Below are positions 51,841-59,683 of a stretch of 64,000 nucleotides of DNA, piece after piece. A model generated the notes under the pieces. That model made no database searches. It had not been told where the DNA came from and saw only the letters and a list, made by a program, of their open reading frames with translations. The position numbers and the translations under genes were made by a program. The stretch spans positions 46,954 to 110,953 of the forward strand of contig NZ_VLNT01000008.1 in NCBI RefSeq assembly GCF_007421815.1. Direction: 5' to 3'. The stretch comes from Aeromicrobium piscarium. GTDB lineage: Bacteria; Actinomycetota; Actinomycetes; Propionibacteriales; Nocardioidaceae. The stretch's first letter is position 1, and every line of letters begins with the position of its first letter.

Positions 51841-52650
51841 CTACCCTTCGCCGATCTCGTCGAGTGCCCGGCGCAGTTCGTCGTCGTCGAGGCCGCGCGA
51901 GTGCCATTCGCGGACGTTCTCCATGAAGGAGACGCCGTGTCCCTTGACCGTGCGCGCGACGACCGCGCCGGGTCGCGGGTCGGCGCGCACCTCGTCGAGC
52001 GCCGCGCCGAAGGCGATCGGATCGTGGCCGTCGGCCTCGACCGTCGCCCACCCGAAGCTCTCGAGCTTCGCGGCCAGCGGCTCCAGCCCCATGATCCGGC
52101 CGACCGGGCCGTGCTGGGTGAGGCCGTTGGCGTCGACCACCACGGTCAGATCGCCGATGCCGTGGTGTGCGGCGGCCATGAGCGCCTCCCACGACTGGCC
52201 CTCGTGCAGATCGCCTTCGCCGGCCACGGCCCAGACGTGAAGTCCCGAGTCGCGTCGGCGTTCACCCATGGCGATGCCGAGGGCGACGGAGAGGCCCTGC
52301 CCCAGGTGCCCGGTCGATACCTGGACACCGGGGGTCTTGCGACGATCCGGGTGTCCCTGCAGACGCGAACCCAGGTGCCGATAGCTGGCCAGCTCGGACT
52401 CGTCCAGATCGCCCAGCTCGACGAGCATGGCGTAGAGGGCCGGAACCGCGTGGCCCTTGGCGAGCACCAGCCAGTCGCGGAGGTCCGGATCGCCGGTGAA
52501 GCGACCCTTGTCGAGCATGATGACGGCGAGCAGGTCGATGACCGACAGCGAGCCCCCCGGGTGCCCGGCCTGCGCGTCGTGGATCATTCGCAGGATGCGG
52601 CCACGCAGCGCGGGTAGTCGCGCGGAGGCCTCGCTGCTCAGTACTGTCAC
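51841..52650 (-). CDS. Transketolase N-terminal subunit (split)
   Basis: The 269-residue protein holds the TPP-binding domain: DAQAGHPGGSLSVIDLLAVI, KGHAVPALYAMLVELG, VSTGHLGQGLSVALG and AGEGDLHEGQSWEAL followed by VVDANG. GTG 52650 overlaps the PTS IIC stop (GTGA). It forms a heteromeric transketolase with the next gene. Being translationally coupled to the PTS suggests that the sugar brought in is a pentulose phosphate or feeds the pentose pathway. Confidence 0.93.
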   Translation of the reverse strand: MTVLSSEASARLPALRGRILRMIHDAQAGHPGGSLSVIDLLAVIMLDKGRFTGDPDLRDWLVLAKGHAVPALYAMLVELGDLDESELASYRHLGSRLQGHPDRRKTPGVQVSTGHLGQGLSVALGIAMGERRRDSGLHVWAVAGEGDLHEGQSWEALMAAAHHGIGDLTVVVDANGLTQHGPVGRIMGLEPLAAKLESFGWATVEADGHDPIAFGAALDEVRADPRPGAVVARTVKGHGVSFMENVREWHSRGLDDDELRRALDEIGEG

Positions 52651-54026
52651 TGCTCGGCCCCCTCGGTGGCCACCGCGCGACGCGACTTCTCACGACGGTC
52701 GATGCCGAAGACGACCGCCGCGATCGCGGCGACGACCGCGAACGTGATGGCGATGCCGACGCCGGTGCCGAGCTGCAGGACCTGGTAGAGCGGCCAGCCC
52801 ACGGCGGTGAAGTCGGTCTCGGGGAAGGACGAGCCCTGCAGGCCGACGCTGTCCATGATCGGGTAGATCAGCTGCGGGCCGAGCGAGATGAGCACGCCGA
52901 CGATCGCCGAGCCCGTCACAGCGCCCTTCCAGCCGCCGGTGGCGTTGCCGAAGACCGCTGCCGTGCCGCCGATGAAGAAGTACGGGATGGCGACGGGGAT
53001 GATGACGGTCCAGCCGAGGCCGATGTAGAGGCCCATCATGACCAGGCCGGCCGCGTACGACGTGAGGAAGCCCACGATGACGGCGGTCGGGGCATAGGGG
53101 AAGACCGCCGGGCAGTCGAGTGCCGGGCGGACCCCGGGGACGACCTTCTCGGAGATGCCGAGGAAGGCCGGGACGATCTCGCCGAGGAACATCCGCACAC
53201 CGGTGATGATGATGTAGACGGCGGCCGCGAAGGTGAGCGCCTGGATGAGCGGGAAGACCAGCCAGTTGGTGCCGCCGGCCAGCTCATCGGTCACGCCCTT
53301 GCCGGCCGCGACGGTCGCGATGTAGAAGAACACCACCATGGTCAGCGCGATCGAGGCCACGTAGTCGCGGAAGAAGCCGAGGCTCTTGGGCAGCTTGATG
53401 TTCTCGGTGCTCTTGGCCGGGTCGCCGACCTTGCCGCCGAGCCAGGAGCTGAAGGCGTAGCCGATCGTGACGTAGTGGCCGATGCCGATGTCGTCGGTCC
53501 CGGTCACCTTCGGCATCGCATTGCGGCAGAGCCACGGGAAGAAGGCGGCGAAGAAGCCGAGCAGCAGACCGCCCACCACGACGGTGACCAGATCGGATGC
53601 ACCCGAGGCGGACAACACGATCGCCAGGATCGCGGAGAAGAAGAGATTGTGCTGACCCGTGAGGAAGACGTACTTCATCGGGGTGAGACGGGCGACCAGC
53701 AGGTTGGCCAGCAGGCCGATCACCATGATGATCGCGGTCTGTGTGCCGAAGCTGGTCAGCGCGAGGGCGGTGACGCCCTCGGAGATCGGCAACACGCCGT
53801 CGATGCCGAAGCCCTCGGAGAAGAGGGTCTGGAAGTTGCCGAGCGTGGCCACCGCGGCCGCCGCACCGACACCGAAGATCAAGAACCCGACGATGGTCTT
53901 GACCGTGCCTGCGAAGACGTCGGGGAACGCCTTCTTCTGCAATACCAGGCCGACCAGCGCGAACAGGCCGACCAGGAACGCCGCGTCACCGAGGATATCG
54001 GTGACGATCACCTTGAGGATGTCCAT
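52647..54026 (-). CDS. PTS ascorbate-type EIIC (UlaA/SgaT family), second system
   Basis: The 459-residue protein has about eleven helices and UlaA motifs PMKYVFLTGQHNLFFSAIL and DDIGIGHYVTIGYAFSSWLGG. It is the membrane channel of the second PTS; it lacks the proline-rich tail of the first one. It is encoded with separate IIB and IIA and couples to the transketolase N-subunit. The sugar is unknown; a pentitol or ascorbate-like compound is plausible. Confidence 0.9.
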   Translation of the reverse strand: MDILKVIVTDILGDAAFLVGLFALVGLVLQKKAFPDVFAGTVKTIVGFLIFGVGAAAAVATLGNFQTLFSEGFGIDGVLPISEGVTALALTSFGTQTAIIMVIGLLANLLVARLTPMKYVFLTGQHNLFFSAILAIVLSASGASDLVTVVVGGLLLGFFAAFFPWLCRNAMPKVTGTDDIGIGHYVTIGYAFSSWLGGKVGDPAKSTENIKLPKSLGFFRDYVASIALTMVVFFYIATVAAGKGVTDELAGGTNWLVFPLIQALTFAAAVYIIITGVRMFLGEIVPAFLGISEKVVPGVRPALDCPAVFPYAPTAVIVGFLTSYAAGLVMMGLYIGLGWTVIIPVAIPYFFIGGTAAVFGNATGGWKGAVTGSAIVGVLISLGPQLIYPIMDSVGLQGSSFPETDFTAVGWPLYQVLQLGTGVGIAITFAVVAAIAAVVFGIDRREKSRRAVATEGAEQ

Positions 54027-54043
54027 CCTTCTGCCTTTCTACG

Positions 54044-54063
54044 ACTCCCGCAGCGGTGGGAGT
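54044..54063. terminator. Weak hairpin between PTS IIB and IIC
   Basis: ACTCCC (54044-54049) and GGGAGT (54058-54063) form a small stem in the 39-base gap between IIB and IIC. It could slightly reduce transcription or stabilise the upstream message; it is too weak to stop transcription alone. Confidence 0.35.
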
Positions 54064-54065
54064 GC

Positions 54066-54359
54066 TCAGTCCTCACCGTCGTTCTTGGACGCGAGGTACT
54101 CCTCGAGGGCGGAGGCGATCTCGGCCTTGTCGAGGATGTTCTTGATGCCGATGACGGTCGCCGGCACATTGGTGAGCGTGGGGGCCAGATCGAGGCCGGC
54201 CACGATGACATCGGCCCCGGAGGAGCGCGCGCCCGAGGCGAGGTCCGAGCTGACGTCGAAGGGAAGCTTCTGCGCGCCGACCACCTGGTCGACCATCATC
54301 TTGAGGATCATCGAGCTCCCCATGCCCGTGCCGCAGACGACCAGCAGTTTCTCGTTCAT
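54066..54359 (-). CDS. PTS IIB, ascorbate/lactose-type
   Basis: The 97-residue protein has the IIB cysteine P-loop LLVVCGTGMGSSMILK at its start. It accepts phosphate from IIA and gives it to the sugar bound by IIC. ATG 54359 lies one base after the IIA stop. Its length and motif match UlaB/SgaB proteins. Confidence 0.92.
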   Translation of the reverse strand: MNEKLLVVCGTGMGSSMILKMMVDQVVGAQKLPFDVSSDLASGARSSGADVIVAGLDLAPTLTNVPATVIGIKNILDKAEIASALEEYLASKNDGED

Positions 54360-54360
54360 G

Positions 54361-54822
54361 TCAGTTCTCCTCGGTGAGATGGGCGACGACGTCACGCAGC
54401 TCGCCGCTGGTGCGCGCGGCAGCGATCCGATCGACGGCGTCGGGGTGGGTGAAGATGGCGCCGATGGCGCCGAGTAGGTCGAGATGGCCGGTCGCGTCGA
54501 CCGCGGTCAGGCCGAGGGCGACCCGGACGGGGTCATTGGTGGAGTGGCCGAACTCGATCGGCGTCCGTGGGGTGACCAGGACGAGGCCGGGGGCGCGAGC
54601 CCCCTCCTCGGGGCGCGCGTGGAGCAGCGCCAGTCCGGGGGCGATGACGAGGTAGGGGCCGTTGGTCTCGACATTGCGGATCATCGCGCCGGTGTAGGAC
54701 GGTTCGGCGACATCGGCATCGACCAGAAGCTCGCCGACGGTCTCGGTGAGCTCTCGCCAGTCCTTCGCGGCGGCGCCCAGGACGATGCCGTCCTCGGGGA
54801 GGAGATCGAGCAACTCAGTCAT
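54361..54822 (-). CDS. PTS IIA, ascorbate/mannitol type
   Basis: The 153-residue protein has the PTS-2 IIA fold with the phosphorylated His in VIAPGLALLHARPEEG. It receives phosphate from HPr. It is the first structural gene of the PTS-transketolase operon after gntR. The residue pattern is close to the IIA half of the fused IIAB at 38.6 kb. Confidence 0.92.
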   Translation of the reverse strand: MTELLDLLPEDGIVLGAAAKDWRELTETVGELLVDADVAEPSYTGAMIRNVETNGPYLVIAPGLALLHARPEEGARAPGLVLVTPRTPIEFGHSTNDPVRVALGLTAVDATGHLDLLGAIGAIFTHPDAVDRIAAARTSGELRDVVAHLTEEN

Positions 54823-54901
54823 GACGGCACCCGCCAGAGAACAACCACACGATACGCGGGCGCCGCCATGACGGACCCCATCGTTCCCTCGCTCCGCTCG
54901 G

Positions 54902-55639
54902 TCATGACAGCTCCTTGCCGCTCTGGGAGACCACTTCGAACTCCACCTGGTTGACATCGGGACGAAGACGCGAGAAACCGAACAGCAGCGGATCACCGCC
55001 CGGATCGAAGACGGTCGACTCGACGACCAGCAGCGGCGAGTCGGCGGGCACGTCGAGCCGCTCGGCCTCGTCGGCATCCGCCTCCCCGATCGAGACCGCG
55101 AGCCGGGCCCGGGCGAGCTCGACGCCGAGCTCGCGCCGCAGGAACTCATAGAGCGAGCCCGTGTTGAAGTCGTTGTCGGCGACCGCCGCGAACCGCTCAG
55201 CCGGCAGGAAGGTGTGCACGATGTGGTTCGGGGCGCCGTCGACGGTGCGGAGCCGCACGAGCTCGACGAGGGACGATGCGGGAGGCAGGTCCAGCAACTC
55301 GGCGATGCGGGGCGGGGCCGCGATGACGCGCTGGGTCAGGACCTCGCTGCCGACCTCGTGCCCCCGCTCGGCCATCTCGCTGTAGAAGCCGCCGATGCGG
55401 TGGTTGAAGCTCTCGCTGTAGCGGTGCGGATGCATCGGCTGCGAGACGAAGGTGCCGCGTCCCTGTTCGCGTACCAGCAGGTCCTGGTCGACCAGACCGT
55501 CGATCGCCTTGCGCAGGGTGATGCGGCTGGCACCGTATTCCTCGCACAGAACGTGCTCGGGGGGCAGCGGATCACCGACGCTCATGGACTCGATGCGTCG
55601 GCGCAAGTGGTCCCGGATCTCCAGGTACTTGATGGCCAA
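54902..55639 (-). CDS. GntR/HutC-family regulator of the PTS-transketolase operon
   Basis: The 245-residue protein has an N-terminal GntR winged helix (PPEHVLCEEYGASRITLRKA) and a C-terminal UTRA domain (from about residue 90) that binds a sugar phosphate. TTG 55639 is the only good start in frame: a TAG lies five codons further upstream. GGTATTAC just upstream resembles a HutC half-site, suggesting autoregulation. It probably represses the PTS genes encoded directly after it. Confidence 0.88.
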   Translation of the reverse strand: MAIKYLEIRDHLRRRIESMSVGDPLPPEHVLCEEYGASRITLRKAIDGLVDQDLLVREQGRGTFVSQPMHPHRYSESFNHRIGGFYSEMAERGHEVGSEVLTQRVIAAPPRIAELLDLPPASSLVELVRLRTVDGAPNHIVHTFLPAERFAAVADNDFNTGSLYEFLRRELGVELARARLAVSIGEADADEAERLDVPADSPLLVVESTVFDPGGDPLLFGFSRLRPDVNQVEFEVVSQSGKELS

Positions 55640-55664
55640 TGTAATACCAATCTAAGACATCATA
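55640..55664 (-). promoter_or_regulatory. gntR promoter and HutC-like operator
   Basis: TATGAT (minus strand, 55659-55664) is a strong -10; the transcript then starts about 20 bases before the TTG. TTGGTATTACATTGG (55637-55651 on the minus strand) contains GGTATTAC, like HutC-family sites. No ribosome binding site is clear. Confidence 0.45.
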
Positions 55665-55726
55665 ACGACATGACATCTGGAGGGTAGCATCAGCGTGTCC
55701 CCCGTCACAAGGGTGAGTCGGGGTGA

Positions 55727-55990
55727 CCTTCGATCAGCGATGCAACTCGCGATGAGGGCAGCGGTGACCGTAACGCAGCCGAAGGGGGCTCCCCCGAGTT
55801 CCTGCTCCTCGACGAGACCGCGGATCCGGAAACCGTGCTGCCCTTCAGCAACGGCGGATCCGTACCCTTCTCCTGCACCGTGACCGTCGACAGCCTCAGC
55901 CCGACGGATGACGCGGCGGTCGTGGTGGCCATCGGCCTCGACGGCGACGCCGATGACACCGCCCAGGAACGCGAGACGCCGCGGCCCCGC
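55727..55990 (+). pseudogene. Remnant of a secreted or lipoprotein gene
   Basis: One frame stays open after a TGA at 55724 and encodes a protein-like stretch (DETADPETVLPFSNGGSVPF, SCTVTVDSLSPTDDAA, GLDGDADDTAQ) of about 85 codons. It then runs into the antisense strand of the hydrolase. There is no start codon or signal peptide and no natural 3' end. I take it as the core of a decayed gene next to another broken gene. No family is recognised. Confidence 0.35.
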
Positions 55991-56728
55991 TCAGCCCAGG
56001 TGCCGCGCGAAGAAGCGCGCCGCGTCGTCTCCCGCGAACCGGGGGACGCCCGTATGTCCGCCCAGATTGGCGTACAGCGTCTTCTCCCTGGAGCCGAAGG
56101 CATCGAACAGGTCCAGGGCGGCCTGTCGGTCGTTCCCCTCGTCGTCCCACTGCAGCAGGACGTGCAGGGGGATGGTGACCCGACGAGCCTCCTCGATGAT
56201 GGAACGGGGCACGAAGCTCCCGGCGAACAGGCCCGCGGCCGCGATACGCGGCTCGAGGACCGCCAGACGAGTGGCGATGGCGATCACCCCGCCGGAGAAT
56301 CCGACGGGTCCCCTGAGCTCGGGCAGGTTCAACAGGTCGTCCAAGGCGGACCGCCATTCCGGGACCGCCTGTTCGACCAACGGGAGGATCAGGCGATCGA
56401 CGACCTCCTCGCTCGGCCGCTCGCCCTCAGCGAGGGCCTGCCGCAGATCGGCGCGTGCCTGGGTCGTCGGCGCCGAGGCAGGACGCTCCCCGCTGCCGGG
56501 AAGCTCGATCGTCGCGGCGGCGAATCCCTCCGCGACCGAGCCTCAAGCCCGGTCCACCAGTCGTGGGTACAGCTGCCTCAGCCCACCGGGATGGCCCACC
56601 AGGATGAGCGGGACCGGCTCCGAGGCCGAGGCCCCCGGAGGCGTCCAGACGATTCCCGGGATCTCCCCCAGGGAGAAGGTCCGTTCGATGATGCCGGCGT
56701 CGAGGCGCCGTTCGGAGGCGATGTGCAT
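55991..56728 (-). pseudogene. Alpha/beta hydrolase gene split by an in-frame TGA
   Basis: From ATG 56728 the frame encodes MHIASERRLDAGIIERTFSL, then LILVGHPGGLRQLYPRLVDRA and a TGA at 56543-56545. The same frame continues with GSVAEGFAAATIELPGSGER and the nucleophile elbow GFSGGVIAIATRLA. Near the end are WDDEGND (acid) and LGGHTG (His), completing the triad. The whole is 245 codons, a full dienelactone hydrolase-type enzyme apart from the one stop, most simply CGA to TGA. It is probably inactive unless TGA is read through. Confidence 0.75.
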
Positions 56729-56774
56729 GGTCGTGTCTTTCGGGAGTGCGTCTGAGCGGCGCTCCCGGACGGCC

Positions 56775-56858
56775 TATAGTCCGACCGTGACCTCCACGAG
56801 GAGCGCCCACGTCGATCCGTGCATGGGTATCCCTCCTCGTGGTGTGGTTCGGAGGTGA
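56775..56858 (+). promoter_or_regulatory. Orphan leader peptide with Cys codon and HVD motif
   Basis: TATAGT (56775-56780) lies six bases before GTG 56787, giving a leaderless 23-codon ORF with STRSAHVDPCMGIPPRG. It resembles the short actinobacterial 'putative leader peptides' with R-x-HVD and a Cys codon that precede sulfur or cysteine genes. A hairpin, CCACGAGGAG/CTCCTCGTGG, lies within it. No matching structural gene follows: next on this strand is the 3-hydroxyacyl-CoA dehydrogenase at 57390 with its own promoter. It may be left over after a deletion. Confidence 0.5.
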
Positions 56859-56894
56859 AAGCCTACCGGCGGCCGCGGCGGCGGACCACCGTGA

Positions 56895-57302
56895 TCAGCT
56901 CGCCCCGGTCGCGATCCGGATGACGGTGACCCGGCAGGTCGGTTCCTCGCCGTTCGGCGGTATCTCCGCGATATCGAAGGTCGCCGACTCGCCCGGCTGC
57001 ACCTGGTCGAGCAGCGTCGACTTCGCGTTGCCGGCGTCGCTGTCCGCGACGAGCACCGTGACCTGGTAGCTCTCCGAAGTCTCCTCGCCGTTGGCGATCA
57101 CACCGGTCGCCGACCACTGACCCTCCTCGTCGGCCTGGCAGGTGAAGCTGGTCAGCGCTCCCATGTCGGGCTCGCCCTCGGCGAGCCCGGACTCAGCGCT
57201 CTCGGTGGGCTCACTGGGCCGGGGTTGCGGGTCCTCGCCGCTGCACCCGGCGAGCACGACCGCCACCATCAGACCAGCCGTCATCGCCCTCACACGTCGC
57301 AC
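56895..57302 (-). CDS. Small lipoprotein of unknown function
   Basis: The 135-residue protein has a lipoprotein signal (VAVVLAGCSG, lipobox LAGC), an acidic Ser/Glu-rich linker, and a soluble domain of about 90 residues with three cysteines in total. The start GTG 57302 or the ATG at 57284 are both possible. No family is recognised. Neighbours are a decayed locus and a divergent dehydrogenase. Confidence 0.65.
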   Translation of the reverse strand: MRRVRAMTAGLMVAVVLAGCSGEDPQPRPSEPTESAESGLAEGEPDMGALTSFTCQADEEGQWSATGVIANGEETSESYQVTVLVADSDAGNAKSTLLDQVQPGESATFDIAEIPPNGEEPTCRVTVIRIATGAS

Positions 57303-57350
57303 CGTCCCATCCCATCACGAGGCCCTCTGCCGGCCGGTCATCCCGCGCCG

Positions 57351-57377
57351 TAGAATCGAACATGAGGATTCCCTCAT
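57351..57377 (+). promoter_or_regulatory. Promoter and palindrome before the hydroxyacyl-CoA dehydrogenase
   Basis: TAGAAT (57351-57356) is a good -10. ATGAGG-ATTC-CCTCAT (57362-57377) has perfect 6-bp arms at the presumed transcription start, so it is a likely operator or 5' hairpin. AAGGAG follows at 57380 as the ribosome binding site. Confidence 0.55.
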
Positions 57378-57389
57378 CTAAGGAGTGGC

Positions 57390-58250
57390 ATGACGATCGA
57401 ACGTATGGGTGTCATCGGCGGCGGGCTGATGGGCTCGGGCATCGCCGAGGTGAACGCGCGAGCAGGACTCGATGTCGTTCTCGTGGAGATCTCCGACGAG
57501 GCGGCCGACGCTGCCCGTGGACGCATCGAGGGCTCGCTGCGCAAGGCCGAGCAGCGGGGCAAGATCACCGCCGACGACCTGGCCACGACCCTGAACCGTA
57601 TCCATCCGACCTCCGACCTGGGAGCTCTCGCGGACCGTCAGCTCGTCGTCGAGGCCGCCAGCGAGAACGAGCAGGTCAAGCTCGACCTCTTCACCAAGGT
57701 CGGCTCGATCCTCGACGACGACGATGCGATCCTCGCCTCCAACACCTCGTCGATCCCGATCGTCAAGCTCGGAGCCGTCTCCGGCCGCGCCAACCACGTC
57801 ATGGGCGTGCACTTCTTCAACCCCGCGCCGGTCATGAAGCTCGTCGAGCTGATCCCCTCGCTCACCACGGCGCCCGCGACGCTGGACCGGATGCGCTCCT
57901 ACGTCACCGACAGCCTCGGCAAGCGCCCGATCGACGCGACCGACCGCGCGGGCTTCATCGTCAACTCGCTCCTCGTGCCCTATCTGCTCTCGGCGATCCG
58001 CATGTACGAGGCGGGATACGCCTCGGCCGAGGACATCGACCAGGGCATGGTGCTGGGCTGCGGTCACCCGATGGGACCCCTGGCGCTGAGCGATCTCATC
58101 GGCCTCGACACGATCCAGGCGATCGGCGAGTCGATGTACGAGGAGTTCAAGGAGCCCCTCTACTCCCCGCCGCCGCTGCTGGACCGGATGGTCGACGCCG
58201 GCCTGCTGGGCAAGAAGTCGGGCCAGGGCTTCTATCCCTACGACTCGTGA
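57390..58250 (+). CDS. 3-hydroxybutyryl-CoA (3-hydroxyacyl-CoA) dehydrogenase
   Basis: The 286-residue enzyme has the NAD motif GVIGGGLMGSGIAEVNA, ASNTSSIPI, the catalytic VHFFNPAPVM (His), and NSLLVPYL. It oxidises 3-hydroxyacyl-CoA to 3-ketoacyl-CoA. The ATG at 57390 is preceded by AAGGAG. It couples (GTGA) to a GNAT gene. In fatty-acid catabolism it follows MaoC and acyl-CoA dehydrogenase, which are elsewhere in the window. Confidence 0.95.
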   Translation: MTIERMGVIGGGLMGSGIAEVNARAGLDVVLVEISDEAADAARGRIEGSLRKAEQRGKITADDLATTLNRIHPTSDLGALADRQLVVEAASENEQVKLDLFTKVGSILDDDDAILASNTSSIPIVKLGAVSGRANHVMGVHFFNPAPVMKLVELIPSLTTAPATLDRMRSYVTDSLGKRPIDATDRAGFIVNSLLVPYLLSAIRMYEAGYASAEDIDQGMVLGCGHPMGPLALSDLIGLDTIQAIGESMYEEFKEPLYSPPPLLDRMVDAGLLGKKSGQGFYPYDS

Positions 58251-58828
58251 CGGTGACCGGCCTGGCCGATCTCGCCTGGCCGGTCCGCACGCCGCGGCTG
58301 TCGTTGCGTCCCCTCACCGTCGACGACGGCGACGCCCTGTGGCGTTATCGGCAGTCCGGTGAGGTCGTCCGCTGGACCGGCCGGGCGCCGGGCAGCCGTG
58401 AGGAACTGACCCGCGACTTCCTGAACGACGACCACCTGGCCTCGGCCCTCGCGGTCGAGCATCAGGACGAGGTGATCGGCGACCTCACGATCGGGGTCGA
58501 GGACGCCTCCGGTCAGCGCGACCTCGCCGAGCAGGTGACACGCCGCCAGGCCTGGCTGGCCTGGAGCATCGACCCCGAGCGCCAGGGGCGGGGATTCGGC
58601 ACGGAGGCGGGCACTGCACTGGTCGAGATCTGTTTCGAGTCGCTCGGCCTGCACCGGGTCCACGCCCAGTGCTTCGCCCTCAACACCGCGTCCTGGCGCC
58701 TGATGGAGCGCCTCGGCATGCGTCGAGAGTCCCACCAGGTGCGCAGCAGCCTGCACCGCGAGCTCGGCTGGAGCGATGTGTACGGTTACGCGCTCCTCGC
58801 CGACGAATGGCGAACCTGGCACAGCTGA
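58247..58828 (+). CDS. GNAT-family N-acetyltransferase (RimJ/RimL-like)
   Basis: The 193-residue protein begins PVRTPRLSLRPLTVDDGDAL, typical of RimJ/L-type GNATs, with acetyl-CoA motif A PERQGRGFGTEAGTALVEI and motif B NTASWRLMERLGMRRESHQ. GTG 58247 overlaps the dehydrogenase stop (GTGA). It probably acetylates a protein N-terminus or a small amine. A repeat cluster follows. Confidence 0.88.
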   Translation: MTVTGLADLAWPVRTPRLSLRPLTVDDGDALWRYRQSGEVVRWTGRAPGSREELTRDFLNDDHLASALAVEHQDEVIGDLTIGVEDASGQRDLAEQVTRRQAWLAWSIDPERQGRGFGTEAGTALVEICFESLGLHRVHAQCFALNTASWRLMERLGMRRESHQVRSSLHRELGWSDVYGYALLADEWRTWHS

Positions 58829-58848
58829 CGATCCCGCCCGACCCTCGG

Positions 58849-59040
58849 GCGGTGAGTGGTCAACCGCCATCGGCCGCGCCGCATGGTTCACCACGCACCG
58901 CCATCCGTCACCACATGATCGCGGTGAACCATCAACCAGCACCCCCACCCCGACGGTTGACTACCCACCGACCCCGGCCGAAGCCCCACCGCGGTGAGTG
59001 GTCAACCACCGCCCGCGACCGAGGTTGACCACTCACTACC
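58849..59040. repeat. Large repeat cluster, GCGGTGAGTGGTCAACC sub-family
   Basis: Forward units are at 58849-58865, 58921-58937 and 58991-59007 (GCGGTGAGTGGTCAACC or GCGGTGAACCATCAACC). Inverted ones are at about 58886-58902, 58955-58970 and 59023-59040. 58991-59007 pairs with 59023-59040 (GGTTGACCACTCACTACC). The last unit contains the stop codon of the convergent SRPBCC gene. It is the longest cluster, about 190 bases. Confidence 0.83.
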
Positions 59041-59527
59041 CCGACGCGAACCGCGCCAGGAGCCGGCGCAGGCCACGGACCAGCGGTGTCCAACGGACCG
59101 GCGCCGCTCCGCCGCCGACCTCGGCGAGCGCCTTGGCGAGACTGTCCTCGATGAGCGCATCGTGGAGCGGACGAAACAACAGCGGCCAGGACACCCGGGC
59201 CATCGCGTGGGTGCGCATCGCCAGCGTGTGCCGCAGGACGCTGCCGCCGGTGTCGCCCCGGACGGTGAACTCGTGGAAGCCCTCGAAACTGGCCGGCGCG
59301 GTGAAGGCGAACCGGACCCACTGACCGGGAACATGGTGCGCCACCTCGTACCGGATCGGACCGTGGCCGCCGGCCGCCCCCGGGGCGAGACCGCGATCGA
59401 GCCGCATCGCCGGCCAACTCTCATCGGGCCACAGCCGATCGTCCTCGCTCGCGAGGGTGTCGAGAAGGGCACCGACGACCGATGGAGGCACGGGCAGCCG
59501 CCGCTCATGGACATTGAGCACGGCCAT
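59036..59527 (-). CDS. SRPBCC-family protein
   Basis: The 163-residue protein has the helix-grip pattern: VHERRLPVPPSVVGALLD at the start, VRFAFTAPASFEGFHEFTV in the middle and an end helix with LRRLLARFAS. SRPBCC proteins bind hydrophobic ligands; the function is unknown. ATG 59527 has AGGAGCTGACG upstream. Its stop TAG (59036-59038) lies within a GGTAGTGAGTGGTCAACC repeat unit. Confidence 0.75.
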   Translation of the reverse strand: MAVLNVHERRLPVPPSVVGALLDTLASEDDRLWPDESWPAMRLDRGLAPGAAGGHGPIRYEVAHHVPGQWVRFAFTAPASFEGFHEFTVRGDTGGSVLRHTLAMRTHAMARVSWPLLFRPLHDALIEDSLAKALAEVGGGAAPVRWTPLVRGLRRLLARFASG

Positions 59528-59683
59528 CGTCAGCTCCTCGTCCTCGACATCGGCGAGATCGCGGTCACGCTATCACCGAGGGCAGGACACGGAGCGGAAC
59601 CGACTGCGGATGTGGTGCTACCGCACGAGTGCTTCAATGCAGTGAGACCCGTCACACGACCCGTCGTCGCCAAAGGAGCACTC

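Noticed and set aside
56543..56545. Selenocysteine or other programmed recoding at the TGA of the hydrolase
   Set aside because: No SECIS-like element was recognised, the residue is not at an active site, and CGA to TGA explains both TGA cases more simply.
55835..56755. Long + strand ORF as a 306-residue protein
   Set aside because: Most of it is antisense to the alpha/beta hydrolase and has an Arg/Gln/Gly-rich random composition; only the first part looks protein-like and is reported as a remnant.
58849..59040. CRISPR-like array
   Set aside because: Units alternate in orientation, have irregular spacing and diverged sequence, and no cas genes are in the window.
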